Shown here piece after piece: positions 30,990 to 39,808 of a stretch of DNA of 64,000 bases. How positions within the stretch are numbered: the first letter of the stretch is position 1; each line of letters opens with the position of its first letter. The translations under genes and the position numbers were made by a program. The notes under the pieces were generated by a model, which had not been told where the DNA came from, ran no database searches, and saw nothing but the letters and a program-made list of their open reading frames with translations. The stretch comes from Lachnospiraceae bacterium AD3010 (GTDB lineage Bacteria; Bacillota; Clostridia; Lachnospirales; Lachnospiraceae), in assembly GCA_000622025.1 (NCBI GenBank), contig JHWU01000010.1:62001-126000 (forward strand). Direction: 5' to 3'.

Positions 30990-31502
30990 ATGGAATTCAA
31001 AGAAGTTATCAAAAAGCGTTATTCTTGCAAAAAGTACAGTGACAGAAAGGTGGAACAGGAGAAACTGGATGCGATCCTTAATGCGGGAAGGCTTGCCCCG
31101 ACTGCGAAAAACCTTCAGGAGCAGCACGTATATGTGATCCAGAGTCCGGAAGTTCTCGCAAAGGTGGATAAAGCCACACCCTGCCGTTATAATGCATCTA
31201 CCGTTATAGCCGTGGCATTTGACAAGAACAACGTATTTACCTATCCTGGAGAAAAAAGGGATTCCGGCATAGAGGATGCTTCGATAGTCGCTACACACAT
31301 GATCCTTGCGGCAGCCGATGAAGGCATTGACAGCTGCTGGCTCAATTTCTTTGATCCTGATATACTAAAAGAAGACCTTGGGCTTCCGGAAAATGAGGAG
31401 ATCCTTATGCTTCTTGATCTCGGTTATGCAGCAGAAGGTGCCGGTCCGCTTGAGAATCATGACAGCAGGAAGCCTTTAACGGAAACAGTAAGCTATCTAT
31501 GA
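30990..31502 (+). CDS. Nitroreductase-family protein
   Basis: A 170-residue FMN-dependent nitroreductase-fold protein: KKRYSCKKYSDRKVEQEKLD + AILNAGRLAPTAKNLQEQHV is the classic N-terminal FMN-binding segment (R-S-x-R/K, A-PTAxN), and the C-terminal half has ASIVATHMILAAADEGIDSC and LLDLGYAAEGAGPLENH. It likely reduces nitro, quinone or flavin compounds with NAD(P)H as a dimer. ATG 30990 has AAGGAGG upstream. A single gene. Confidence 0.9.
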   Translation: MEFKEVIKKRYSCKKYSDRKVEQEKLDAILNAGRLAPTAKNLQEQHVYVIQSPEVLAKVDKATPCRYNASTVIAVAFDKNNVFTYPGEKRDSGIEDASIVATHMILAAADEGIDSCWLNFFDPDILKEDLGLPENEEILMLLDLGYAAEGAGPLENHDSRKPLTETVSYL

Positions 31503-31563
31503 TAAGGGTCCCTGCCCGGAACACTTAGGAAGTGAAGATCGGGGTTTGAAGGGAGGTATAAAT

Positions 31564-31596
31564 ATGAGAAGGACAGTGAGCTGTTCTACATTTTAA
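31564..31596 (+). CDS. Possible 10-aa leader peptide
   Basis: GGGAGG ribosome site, then ATG AGA AGG ... TAA encoding MRRTVSCSTF. It lies between the nitroreductase and alcohol-dehydrogenase genes. Strong SD for so short a frame; it may be a leader or a degraded gene start. Confidence 0.25.
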   Translation: MRRTVSCSTF

Positions 31597-31622
31597 AGGG
31601 CGAAGCGTAATAGGAGCATGTG

Positions 31623-32735
31623 ATGAAGTTTTATATGCCTGTTAAAGTATTTGATGAGAGGGACGCTGTAATAAAACACTTCGGAGAGGCGGGCTCATTA
31701 GGGAGAAAAGCCCTGATAGTAACCGGAAAGGGTTCCGCATTCTCTAACGGATCATATGATGATGTCACAGCAGCCCTGAAGAAGGAAGGCATCGGATTTC
31801 TAACATTTTCTGAGGTTGAGGAGAATCCTTCCACGGAGACTATATTCACGGCCGGCGGGAAATACAGGTCTGAAGGGATTGATTTCGTTATAGGTATAGG
31901 CGGAGGCTCGCCCATGGATGCGGCAAAAGCCATAGCTTTAGTGCTGAAGCACCCGGAGGCCGATCTTGATTATCTTTATGATGCATCAAAGGACAGTTCG
32001 GCCCTTCCTGTTGTGTGTGTACCGACTACCTGCGGAACCGGATCGGAGGTTACCGGGGTTTCTGTACTTACGCGCCATGACAAAAAGACAAAGATGTCCA
32101 TGGTGCATAAGGTATTCCCTGTATTTGCATTTATTGACGGGAAATATCTGTCACGTTCACCACATCCCCTTATGGTCAACAGTTCTGTGGATGCGCTGTC
32201 CCATCTTATCGAGAGTGTGATCAATACCAAAGCCGATGATTATGTGAAAATGACGGCTTATGCAGGGCTAAAGATGTGGTCAGGGACAAAAGAAGTTCTT
32301 ACAGGTGAAAAAGCAGTGGGTGAGGAAGAGTGCTCCTGTCTTATGAGATCTTCCTGTATGGCAGGGATGTCGATCGCCCAGAGCGGCACCTCCATTCCAC
32401 ATGCCCTGAGCTATCCTGTCACTTATGATATGGGGACTCCCCATGGCAGGGCTGTGGGTTATTTCCTTCCGGGATTCTTATCGGCTGCGCCGGAGAAGGA
32501 ACGCGATGAACTGCTGAAATTGTCCGGATTTTCAGGGCTTCAGGAATTCAGTTCCTTTATTGATAAGGTTTTTGACGGTTTCAGAATACCGGAGAATGAA
32601 TTACTTAGATCCTATGAGGCAGTAAAAAATAATCCGGTCAAAATGAATTCTGCGTCATTCCGGGTGGATGAGGATATTCTGAAGAATATTGTATATTACT
32701 ATTCGGACGCCAAAAGTACTGAATCACTGTTTTGA
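31623..32735 (+). CDS. Iron-containing (group III) alcohol dehydrogenase
   Basis: A 370-residue protein. The NAD(P) loop is IGIGGGSPMDAAKAIA (about residues 92-107), followed by VPTTCGTGSEVTGVSVLT with the family TCGTGSE motif. The metal-binding part has SVDALSHLIES (first His), GTSIPHALSYPVTYDMGTPH + GRAVGYF (further His residues). These enzymes interconvert alcohols and aldehydes or ketones in fermentation. ATG 31623 has AGGAG upstream; a GTG three bases earlier is possible. No acetaldehyde-dehydrogenase domain is present. Single gene, convergent with the large repeat protein. Confidence 0.9.
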   Translation: MKFYMPVKVFDERDAVIKHFGEAGSLGRKALIVTGKGSAFSNGSYDDVTAALKKEGIGFLTFSEVEENPSTETIFTAGGKYRSEGIDFVIGIGGGSPMDAAKAIALVLKHPEADLDYLYDASKDSSALPVVCVPTTCGTGSEVTGVSVLTRHDKKTKMSMVHKVFPVFAFIDGKYLSRSPHPLMVNSSVDALSHLIESVINTKADDYVKMTAYAGLKMWSGTKEVLTGEKAVGEEECSCLMRSSCMAGMSIAQSGTSIPHALSYPVTYDMGTPHGRAVGYFLPGFLSAAPEKERDELLKLSGFSGLQEFSSFIDKVFDGFRIPENELLRSYEAVKNNPVKMNSASFRVDEDILKNIVYYYSDAKSTESLF

Positions 32736-32778
32736 TACAACGAATTGCTCCGTTGCTTTCAGCAACTCTCGCCTTACC

Positions 32779-35700
32779 TCACATCTGCGCTGCTTTCTTT
32801 TCCTTATTTGCATTATTGGAAGCGTGCCTCTGCTGTTCCCTCTCTCTGAGCCTCTTTGTATGGAACTCCAGATGGCCTCGGCCCCTCTTTGAACCTCTAT
32901 CCAGGGTTGAAAGAGAAACCTTCTTGATCTCGCCGTTCTTACTCTTGACCTCAGTCTGGCGGCTGCTGATCTCGTTTGTAACCTTAGGGCTTATCTTAAA
33001 TTCCGAAAGAGCATCCGCAAAAGCAAGTCTGTCGGCTCCCTGCCCTGTCTTATGCATATCGATGCCGCCGCCCTTCTGGGCGAATTTTGCTTTTGTATAA
33101 GTTTCAGCGGCCTTTGACATCTCATCCTTTAGACGATTTAACTGCGCTGTGTCTTCAAAGGAAAGACCCTCCGGCTTGTCACTCACCTTTCCGTCAGGAT
33201 GCTTTCCGGCAAGCACATTGTCATATGCCTTAATAAAATTATTGTAGGCTGTTTTCATATTGCTGTACTCTTTAGAGTCAAAGATCGCGGGACCGTGGCT
33301 TCTGAGTGCATTATACTGATCCTTAAGGTCCAGAACAGCTTCATTCATTTCCTTAACAGAATCGAGATTAGTTTTTTCAATTTCAGCCTTGGCCTTAAGG
33401 CTCTCATTCTGCACCGAGGCATCAACCGGCTGCCTCAATCCGGGATTGTTTTCGTAAAGGGTTTTTCCCTCAGAAAGGCTTTCATTATGATATTGAGCGA
33501 TAAATTTTGTAAACCCGACTTTTGAAAAGCTCTCAAGCTCCACAGGCTCCAGATTCCTTATATTTCCTGCAAGCTTTTCCTTTACCTCATCCGGAAGGAC
33601 CACATAACCGTTCTCATCGATCTTTCCTTTGAAATCGAGCTTCTGATTATCCGTCAGCTTTTCCGGTACTTTATCGAAATTGTTTTCAGGCAATACTTTG
33701 CTTCCGAAAAGACCATTTACCGATTCCAGAATCTCAGCGGAATTGCATATTACATCACCATTTACTGTTTTTTTCTTTAGATCATCCTGATAAAACGCCC
33801 TCTGCGCTACACGGCCTAAATTGTAGATGTCATCTATTGTAGCTTTATCCGCAAGCATCAGATTCTTTGAGACTTCAAAAAAACTATGCTTCTCATCAGG
33901 CTTTATCTTACCCTTTTCATCTGATATAGCTTCAACATACTTCTTTGCCTTTTCCACCTCGGTTTGAGTATCTTTGCTTAGCTTTGAACTGCTGAGGGCC
34001 TTATTTTTCTCCTGTATCGCCCTTTCCTTCAGGGCAAGGGCATCCTCCGGATGCAGCATATTTCTTTCCCTCTCATCCAGAGAGGAAAGATACTTAAGTG
34101 CATCATCCTTATTTAATTTTCGTTTTTCTTCGTAAGGAGCAGGATCAAATATCTCGGTTTTAGTCCGTTCCGGGTCTAATTTCTTTTTATCGTTATAGCT
34201 GCCCTCGTTCCATATTCGGTCATATTCTTCAGTGTAAATCTCTCTTTTTTGCGCTGCGCTCAGTGAAGAGAAGTATTCCTCCTTTACTTTAGCTCCGGCC
34301 TCTTTCTCTATGGTGGATAAAGGAGTTTTATTTTCCGAAAGGGTATCAAAGGTATGCCCTTTATCGACTTTGATCTTCTCCGGAATGGTCTTAGCCGCCT
34401 TAAATCTCCTTTCTGCCTCGTCCTTATGATATTTGATCTTGCCTTCCCAGTCTTTCGCATTGAATTGTTTATCAAAGAACGGTTTAGCAAGACTCAGCTT
34501 TTGATCCGGGGTCATCTGGTTTATGTATGCCGTAACATTCTTATTGCTTACGCCTTTAGTAAAAAGATCTGCCGGTGTAGCTTTTTTATCTATAAGCTCT
34601 TTGGAGACTCTTTGGTAATCCCAAGTAAACTTCTGCTCTAAACCGCATTTCTGCCAGCAGCTTTCGGCATACTTTTTTCCCTGCTTACCGATATTAAAGT
34701 ATACGGAGAAATCCTGCACCTTATTCGGGTCAAACCCGGTACGTCTGTCCAGTTCATCGGGGTATTTTTCAAACCGCTGATCTTCTGAAAGATTGTCCCA
34801 GTAATAATCCTTAAAACCGGGATGCATCTCATTTATCTTCTCAACGTCCTTCCAGGGGATCGGATTCTTAAAAAACTCATCATATGCCCTGTCAGTGTTC
34901 TCATTGATCTTTTCCGGGTTTGAAAGCCCTTTCCAGTACTCTTCGGCGTAGTCCTTATCAAGCTTCACCTTTTCCTTCCAGGGTAAAGCTTCGAATTCTT
35001 TATCGAAGCGCTCCTTATCAAAGCTCTTCTTCTCTTCTAATGTTATATTATCCCAGTAAGTATTCTTAAATCCGGGATTATTGGATTCGACCTCCTGAAT
35101 CTGTTCCCTGGTAAGATTATTTTTCCTGAAATATTGTATGGCGTCGGATGCGGATTCTTTATACTTGTCTGAGGGAGAGAGCTTCTCAAACCATCTGCGG
35201 GCCATATTCTTGTCGATATTTTTTTTCTGATCCCAGCTGATTTTACGGTATTCCGCATCAAAGCGTTCATTGTCAAAGCGCTCCTTTTCTGCCCAGCGCA
35301 TTTTATCCCAGACCTTATCAATGGTACCCGGAAATTCTTTTTCAACCTCCCTGATTTTCTCAAGGGGAACCTCGTTTCTGATATAGCTTTTTATGGCCGT
35401 TTCCGGATCTTCCTTATACTGCTCAACCGGAGAAAGGGTCTCAAAATACCTGTCGGCTGCGAAAGTATTCAGTCTCACTTTGTCCCGGAAGGAAAGTTTA
35501 ATATATTCTTCTTCCTTTATTGCACGCCTTTCATCAAATCTTAGTTTATCTATCAGGTCTTTTTTTTGATAAACTTCATCCAGGAAACCGGTTTCGTTTC
35601 CGTACCTTTTCACCATATAAGGAAGCTTTGAGATCTCTTCTGCTTCTCTGCGCCGTATGTTTTTATTTTCCAATGCCTCAGGAAAAGCGCGTATGGGATC

Positions 35701-36414
35701 CTTTTCAAAGCGTGTTGCCCAGCTGTAGTTTGCCCATGCATTTTCATATCTCACAGGGTCAGACTGCTGCTTTTCTGTTTCCGTAAGTTCACTCCAGATA
35801 TCATTGTTGATCTCTGCCATTGCTTTCGATCTGCTGTACTCATTACTTGACAGCTCCTTATGACCCGGATATTTTTCTGCGATCTCGGGGTAAGGGTATT
35901 CAGCAGCAGCATCACCAAGGACAGCAAAAAGATCGTTATTATGCTTGGGATGAAGATTTCTCTTCAATGAAACATCATCCGCGGAATCTACTATTCCGGA
36001 AATCCGGTAGTCACTGCCTTGGGCACGGTTAGACGCACTGTCGTATAATGCTGGCCTGGAGTCAACATATGAAAGGATCTCATCTACTGCTTTGCTCTTT
36101 TCCCTGCTCCAATCTTCTTCACTTACAATATCCGGTCTCTCTCTGAAATATGTCTTTAATCTTTCAGCATTATCTTTTATCCATAATGCGCGATTATACA
36201 GCTCTATCTGGTCCCTTATGATAATGCACGCACCGTTTTCTCTCGGCTTGTCACCCCTGTTTTTCACATCGGCTTCAAGCCTTTCAAGACCATCCTCATA
36301 TACCTGCAGCCTGTCCTCCAGATTCTCCACGCTCATGGAAGCAGTAGCTTTGGTCATCATATCCAGCGCTCTTACTATATATCTGTCAAGCATTTTTTCT
36401 GTATGTCTGGGCAT
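32779..36414 (-). CDS. 1211-aa protein of tandem ~85-aa helical repeats, family not recognised
   Basis: No signal peptide or membrane segment; highly charged. Residues ~1-125 form a helical head (DRYIVRALDMMTKATASMSV). At least three clear tandem repeats of ~85 residues lie at about 300-546; their consensus is YWDxLxxxEKxxFDxERFDxEF, xxLxWxxKxxLDKDxAExYWExLSP, EKYKExxxxAIxxF, xxIxEVExxxPGF. Weaker copies occur before (from ~190) and after (to ~830; EEYDRIWNEGSYNDKKKLDP). A further helical part and a basic tail (GSKRGRGHLEFHTKRLRERE...) close the protein. The real start is ATG 36414 with AAAGGAG upstream; a TTG further out lies in the REP. Function unknown; a scaffold or effector-like protein is possible. 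Its 5' flank is a REP. Confidence 0.8.
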   Translation of the reverse strand: MPRHTEKMLDRYIVRALDMMTKATASMSVENLEDRLQVYEDGLERLEADVKNRGDKPRENGACIIIRDQIELYNRALWIKDNAERLKTYFRERPDIVSEEDWSREKSKAVDEILSYVDSRPALYDSASNRAQGSDYRISGIVDSADDVSLKRNLHPKHNNDLFAVLGDAAAEYPYPEIAEKYPGHKELSSNEYSRSKAMAEINNDIWSELTETEKQQSDPVRYENAWANYSWATRFEKDPIRAFPEALENKNIRRREAEEISKLPYMVKRYGNETGFLDEVYQKKDLIDKLRFDERRAIKEEEYIKLSFRDKVRLNTFAADRYFETLSPVEQYKEDPETAIKSYIRNEVPLEKIREVEKEFPGTIDKVWDKMRWAEKERFDNERFDAEYRKISWDQKKNIDKNMARRWFEKLSPSDKYKESASDAIQYFRKNNLTREQIQEVESNNPGFKNTYWDNITLEEKKSFDKERFDKEFEALPWKEKVKLDKDYAEEYWKGLSNPEKINENTDRAYDEFFKNPIPWKDVEKINEMHPGFKDYYWDNLSEDQRFEKYPDELDRRTGFDPNKVQDFSVYFNIGKQGKKYAESCWQKCGLEQKFTWDYQRVSKELIDKKATPADLFTKGVSNKNVTAYINQMTPDQKLSLAKPFFDKQFNAKDWEGKIKYHKDEAERRFKAAKTIPEKIKVDKGHTFDTLSENKTPLSTIEKEAGAKVKEEYFSSLSAAQKREIYTEEYDRIWNEGSYNDKKKLDPERTKTEIFDPAPYEEKRKLNKDDALKYLSSLDERERNMLHPEDALALKERAIQEKNKALSSSKLSKDTQTEVEKAKKYVEAISDEKGKIKPDEKHSFFEVSKNLMLADKATIDDIYNLGRVAQRAFYQDDLKKKTVNGDVICNSAEILESVNGLFGSKVLPENNFDKVPEKLTDNQKLDFKGKIDENGYVVLPDEVKEKLAGNIRNLEPVELESFSKVGFTKFIAQYHNESLSEGKTLYENNPGLRQPVDASVQNESLKAKAEIEKTNLDSVKEMNEAVLDLKDQYNALRSHGPAIFDSKEYSNMKTAYNNFIKAYDNVLAGKHPDGKVSDKPEGLSFEDTAQLNRLKDEMSKAAETYTKAKFAQKGGGIDMHKTGQGADRLAFADALSEFKISPKVTNEISSRQTEVKSKNGEIKKVSLSTLDRGSKRGRGHLEFHTKRLREREQQRHASNNANKEKKAAQM

Positions 36415-36430
36415 ATCTTCTCCTTTCGAC

Positions 36431-36459
36431 AAGTCAACGGGGACGGTTCTTTCTGACTC
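36431..36459 (-). repeat. REP-like repeat, copy 12
   Basis: AAGTCAACGGGGACGGTTCT, in minus orientation relative to the window, directly upstream of the ribosome site of the 1211-aa repeat protein. Confidence 0.85.
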
Positions 36460-36550
36460 CTTTGACGCAGCTCATTACTACTATATCACATCTTCTATAT
36501 GAGCATCCTCTATATTTAAATACAGATCAGTAGAAAAAATGAGCCTGACT

Positions 36551-36742
36551 GAATCGTCCCAATGGCGTTAAGTTAGTGTCATTCTGAGCGAAGCGAAGAA
36601 TCTTATCTTCCGTAGAGAAAGATTCTTCGGGCTTCGCCCTCAGAATGACATTGTGTAGTCTCAGAATGGCACTAACTTAACGTCATTGGAACCGTCCCCG
36701 TTGACTTCTAACGGAGTCGGAAAGAACCGTCCCCGTTGACTT
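36551..36742. repeat. REP-like repeat, copy 13, split around a MITE-like element and doubled
   Basis: Left part GAATCGTCCC (36551-36560), then MITE copy C, then GGAACCGTCCCCGTTGACTT (36688-36707) and a second unit AAAGAACCGTCCCCGTTGAC + TT ending at 36742. TTGACA follows at 36747-36752, but a well-spaced -10 is not obvious. These repeats fill the 36433-36794 gap. Confidence 0.85.
36561..36687. mobile_element. MITE-like element, copy C
   Basis: 127 bp with ends AATGGCGTTAAGTTA and TAACTTAACGTCATT. Read on the minus strand it matches copy A over most of its length, including CATTCTGAGACTACACAATG. Confidence 0.78.
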
Positions 36743-36794
36743 CCTCTTGACATATTTTCGGATAGTAGGAAAATAATAACGAGAGGGGGAAAAT

Positions 36795-37931
36795 ATGATT
36801 TATAGTAAAGGAAAGCAGATCTTTTTGCTGGTGATCATGACAATGGCAGTGTTTATGGCCTCTGCCTGCTCATCGGCAAATTCTGAAGCAGATCAGGATA
36901 AGAACGGGTCTTTAAGTATTTCTGAGACTTCAGAGGGCGGGTCTTCCGAGGATCCGGCCTCTTCGGTATCGGATAATCTGGCCAGCAGTGCTGTGGACTT
37001 TGATCACAGTCTGGATTCATATGAGCCGCATAAGGATCATTATAATTTCTATTTTACATATAAAACTGTCCATGCCTGGTGGGACGCGGTTGCTCTTGGG
37101 ATGGAGGAAGCCCAGAGACAGTTTCTGGATAAGGGAATAGTTATTACCTATGAATATATGGCACCGGAAGCAGCTTCTGCAACAGATCAGACCAGAAAGC
37201 TTATTGCCGCTCAAAAAAAGGGCTATGATGTGATCGGAGTAGACGTTGCAGATGAGAAAATAATAACTCCGCTGCTTAATGAGATGGTGGATGCCGGTAC
37301 GAAGGTGATGACCTTTTCAAGCTCTGATGCTGCCGAAGGCTGCAAAAGACTGGCATATGTCGGAAATACCCATAACTATCAGGATGGAGTGGATCTGACG
37401 GAAGCACTTTGTAAAAAGCTTGATTATAAGGGTAAGGTTGCGATCCTTGTGGGAAGTGTCGGTGCGCCCTGCCATGAAGACCGCGCAAGAGGAGCCGAAG
37501 ATACGATCGAGAAATACAGTGATATGGAGATCATTGCCAAAAAGTACGATATGGATTCCGTTGATAAAGCATATAGACTGACAATGCAGATTTTGATGAC
37601 TCATCCGGACCTTGACGGAATCGTCTGCTGCAACATGAGTAATCCGGTCGGTGCTGCCAGAGCGATCACAGAGACGGGGAGCGATGCAGTCATTGTGGGA
37701 ATGGATCACGATGAGGAGGCTCTGCGTTATTTAGACAAAGGAGTGATCTACTGTCTCGGTGTGCAGGATTGTTATTCCATCGGGTTCGACACGATCCAGA
37801 CAGCAGTGAAAATAGCCGACGGCAATCAGGCAGGTGAACTGTTTCCTGAAAAAACAGATGAGATCACGACGGTGATTTATCAGAAGGACGCTGCTCTGAT
37901 GCTGGAGCTTTTGTACGGAGATATTGCATGA
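36795..37931 (+). CDS. Periplasmic sugar-binding-type lipoprotein (LacI/RbsB fold)
   Basis: A 378-residue lipoprotein with signal peptide and lipobox (VFMASACSS, Cys at about residue 25), a Ser/Glu/Asp-rich linker to ~75, then a type-I periplasmic binding fold: YNFYFTYKTVHAWWDAVALG, GYDVIGVDVADEKIITPLLN, KVAILVGSVGAPCHEDRARG, LDGIVCCNMSNPVGAARAIT, DAVIVGMDHDEEALRYLDKG. It resembles sugar ABC-type binding proteins, but no ABC permease or ATPase genes are near. It overlaps the diguanylate-cyclase gene by 4 bases (ATGA), so it probably delivers a ligand signal to that sensor instead of a transporter. Confidence 0.85.
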   Translation: MIYSKGKQIFLLVIMTMAVFMASACSSANSEADQDKNGSLSISETSEGGSSEDPASSVSDNLASSAVDFDHSLDSYEPHKDHYNFYFTYKTVHAWWDAVALGMEEAQRQFLDKGIVITYEYMAPEAASATDQTRKLIAAQKKGYDVIGVDVADEKIITPLLNEMVDAGTKVMTFSSSDAAEGCKRLAYVGNTHNYQDGVDLTEALCKKLDYKGKVAILVGSVGAPCHEDRARGAEDTIEKYSDMEIIAKKYDMDSVDKAYRLTMQILMTHPDLDGIVCCNMSNPVGAARAITETGSDAVIVGMDHDEEALRYLDKGVIYCLGVQDCYSIGFDTIQTAVKIADGNQAGELFPEKTDEITTVIYQKDAALMLELLYGDIA

Positions 37932-39427
37932 GACAGGGGAAAAAGGTGACATATAAAACCTTTGTATTGACGGCCGTCATAGGAAGCCTCCTTATCGTGG
38001 CTATGCTGACAGTCAATACGATAAGGATGTCAAGAAGGACTGCTGTCGCAACCGACGAAGCGGTTTCCGCAGTAAGCCTGTTTTATCTTGAGGCAATGGC
38101 AGACCGCCGTGCAAAGACAATTACCAACCTTATAAGCAACAGCTTTGATGAAATGGAAAAGGCGGTTTCCTATATTGATAATAATGAGATTGGGTCACAG
38201 GAGGAATTAAGGTACAGGATCGGAACGGTTGAATCCCTGCTGGGACTTGACCAGTTTGCTCTGGTTGATGAAGATAATGTCGTATATACGCATTATACAA
38301 CCTATACCGGTGGGAGCAGACATTCCTTTTTGTCCGATGAACAATTAAATGACCGGATAATCAGCACGGTTTCTCTCTACGGGTCATCAAAGAAGCTCTG
38401 TCTGGCAGTGCCGACCCATGAGCTTGTCATTATGGGAAAGCGGTTTAAGGCCTGTTTCGTTCAGTTCGATATCAGGGACATTGTCGATTTATTGGCCTTT
38501 GACGACCAGGGCAGAACACATTTCGCCCTGTATACGAAAGGCGGAGGTAATCTCTCGGGCACGGAACTGGGACCGGTGATCTTAAAGCGGAATTTTTTTG
38601 ATGCGCTGAAGGGCATAGTCCCGGATGCTGTCCTGGAGGAAAACCTCCGTAATTTCGAGGAAGAAAAAGGCGGGGATCTTTCGTTTTCGTATAATAATGC
38701 TCAGGAAACACTCTATTATGTACCGATAGAGGGAACAGGATGGGAGATGGCAGTTCTGATCCGCGAAAGCGTTATACATGATCAGTTCCTGGACATCAGT
38801 GAAAATAACCTTGAGGCCAGTAGAAATATGATCATTTTAACTCTGGTGTCTGTGCTGTTATTTGCCGCTGTTCTCCTGTTCCAGCTCATAAATATTTCAA
38901 AAGCAAGGCTTGAGGAAGAAAAAGAAACCAGCAGATCCTTCCACACTATGGCAAATACTGATGCTATGACCGGAGTAAGGAATAAACTCGCATATTCGGA
39001 AAGAGAAGCAGCAATTAACAGTAAGATAAAGGCAGGGGAGATACAGAAGCTCTCGGTTGTGGTATGTGACATAAACGGGCTTAAAGCGGTCAATGATTCT
39101 CAGGGACATGCAAAAGGAGATCAGCTCATCAAAGATGCCTGCAAATTGATCTGCAGACAGTTTAACCACGGAACGGTGTTCAGGATAGGAGGAGATGAGT
39201 TTGTTGTCCTGTTGAAGAATGAGGGCTATGATACGATGCTTGAAGATATTGCAGAGTTTAACCGTAAGGTCGAAGCAAATATCAGTGAGAACGGCGTAGT
39301 AGTTTCGGTCGGATACGCTATCCTGGAAAAAGAAGACCGGGAACTTCGAGATGTATTTGAGAGAGCGGATAAGATGATGTATGATCGGAAGAAGGAACTG
39401 AAGGCAATGGGCGCGGTTACAAGATGA
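37928..39427 (+). CDS. Membrane sensor diguanylate cyclase (GGDEF)
   Basis: A 499-residue protein with a membrane helix at ~9-29, an extracytoplasmic sensor region (~35-290; probably dCache/PAS-like), a second helix at ~300-322, a short coiled coil and a GGDEF domain (~335-495). The active site RIGGDEFVVLL is intact, and the substrate-binding NTDAMTGVRNK start and DINGLKAVND are present. It makes c-di-GMP from GTP. The inhibitory-site RxxD is not clear upstream of GGDEF. Translationally coupled to the sugar-binding lipoprotein, which should dock on its external domain. Confidence 0.92.
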   Translation: MRQGKKVTYKTFVLTAVIGSLLIVAMLTVNTIRMSRRTAVATDEAVSAVSLFYLEAMADRRAKTITNLISNSFDEMEKAVSYIDNNEIGSQEELRYRIGTVESLLGLDQFALVDEDNVVYTHYTTYTGGSRHSFLSDEQLNDRIISTVSLYGSSKKLCLAVPTHELVIMGKRFKACFVQFDIRDIVDLLAFDDQGRTHFALYTKGGGNLSGTELGPVILKRNFFDALKGIVPDAVLEENLRNFEEEKGGDLSFSYNNAQETLYYVPIEGTGWEMAVLIRESVIHDQFLDISENNLEASRNMIILTLVSVLLFAAVLLFQLINISKARLEEEKETSRSFHTMANTDAMTGVRNKLAYSEREAAINSKIKAGEIQKLSVVVCDINGLKAVNDSQGHAKGDQLIKDACKLICRQFNHGTVFRIGGDEFVVLLKNEGYDTMLEDIAEFNRKVEANISENGVVVSVGYAILEKEDRELRDVFERADKMMYDRKKELKAMGAVTR

Positions 39428-39451
39428 CCGTGACTGACAAAGGATCTGCTT

Positions 39452-39790
39452 ATGAAAAAAGTTTTTTTATTGATCAGTCTGCTTATGCTGGTAACTATTT
39501 CTGTCAACGGATGCGGACAAGCAAAAAAAGAAGAGAACAGGGATGTGAAGGAGCAGCAGGCGGAGGATAAGGATCTGTCTAAATTTGCCGGGGACTGGTA
39601 TGTAGACGGTTCTCTTGAAAACGGATATCTCTCCATCAGCCCGGACGGGAAGGTCGAATCATACAGATCTACAGCGGTCAGGACGGTGAGATCCACTATG
39701 TCAGGTCAGATCACTGTACCGGTGGCAATTTCAGCCGCCACAATCCGGCTCAGTAAACGCCAAAACGAAAAGAGTTTTGGCGTTGTATAA
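39452..39790 (+). pseudogene. Small lipoprotein, probably frameshifted
   Basis: An intact signal peptide with lipobox (VTISVNGCG) and a start of a familiar small-lipoprotein motif (FAGDWYVDGSLENGYLSISP + DGK). After about residue 72 the frame turns into low-quality sequence rich in Arg/Thr/Ser (YRSTAVRTVRS...), whereas the +1 frame continues plausibly as QIYSGQDGEIHYVRSDHC... up to TAA at 39754-39756, just before the terminator. A frameshift near 39660-39690 is the simplest reading. It is the last gene of the lipoprotein-GGDEF group. Confidence 0.6.
39756..39784. terminator. Bidirectional hairpin terminator
   Basis: AACGCCAAAAC / GTTTTGGCGTT, 11 bp perfect, loop GAAAAGA. It lies between convergent genes and can serve the channel gene on the minus strand (followed there by TTTACTG) and the lipoprotein gene on the plus strand. 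Confidence 0.7.
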
Positions 39791-39808
39791 AAGTTTATGC
39801 GTTCTTCC

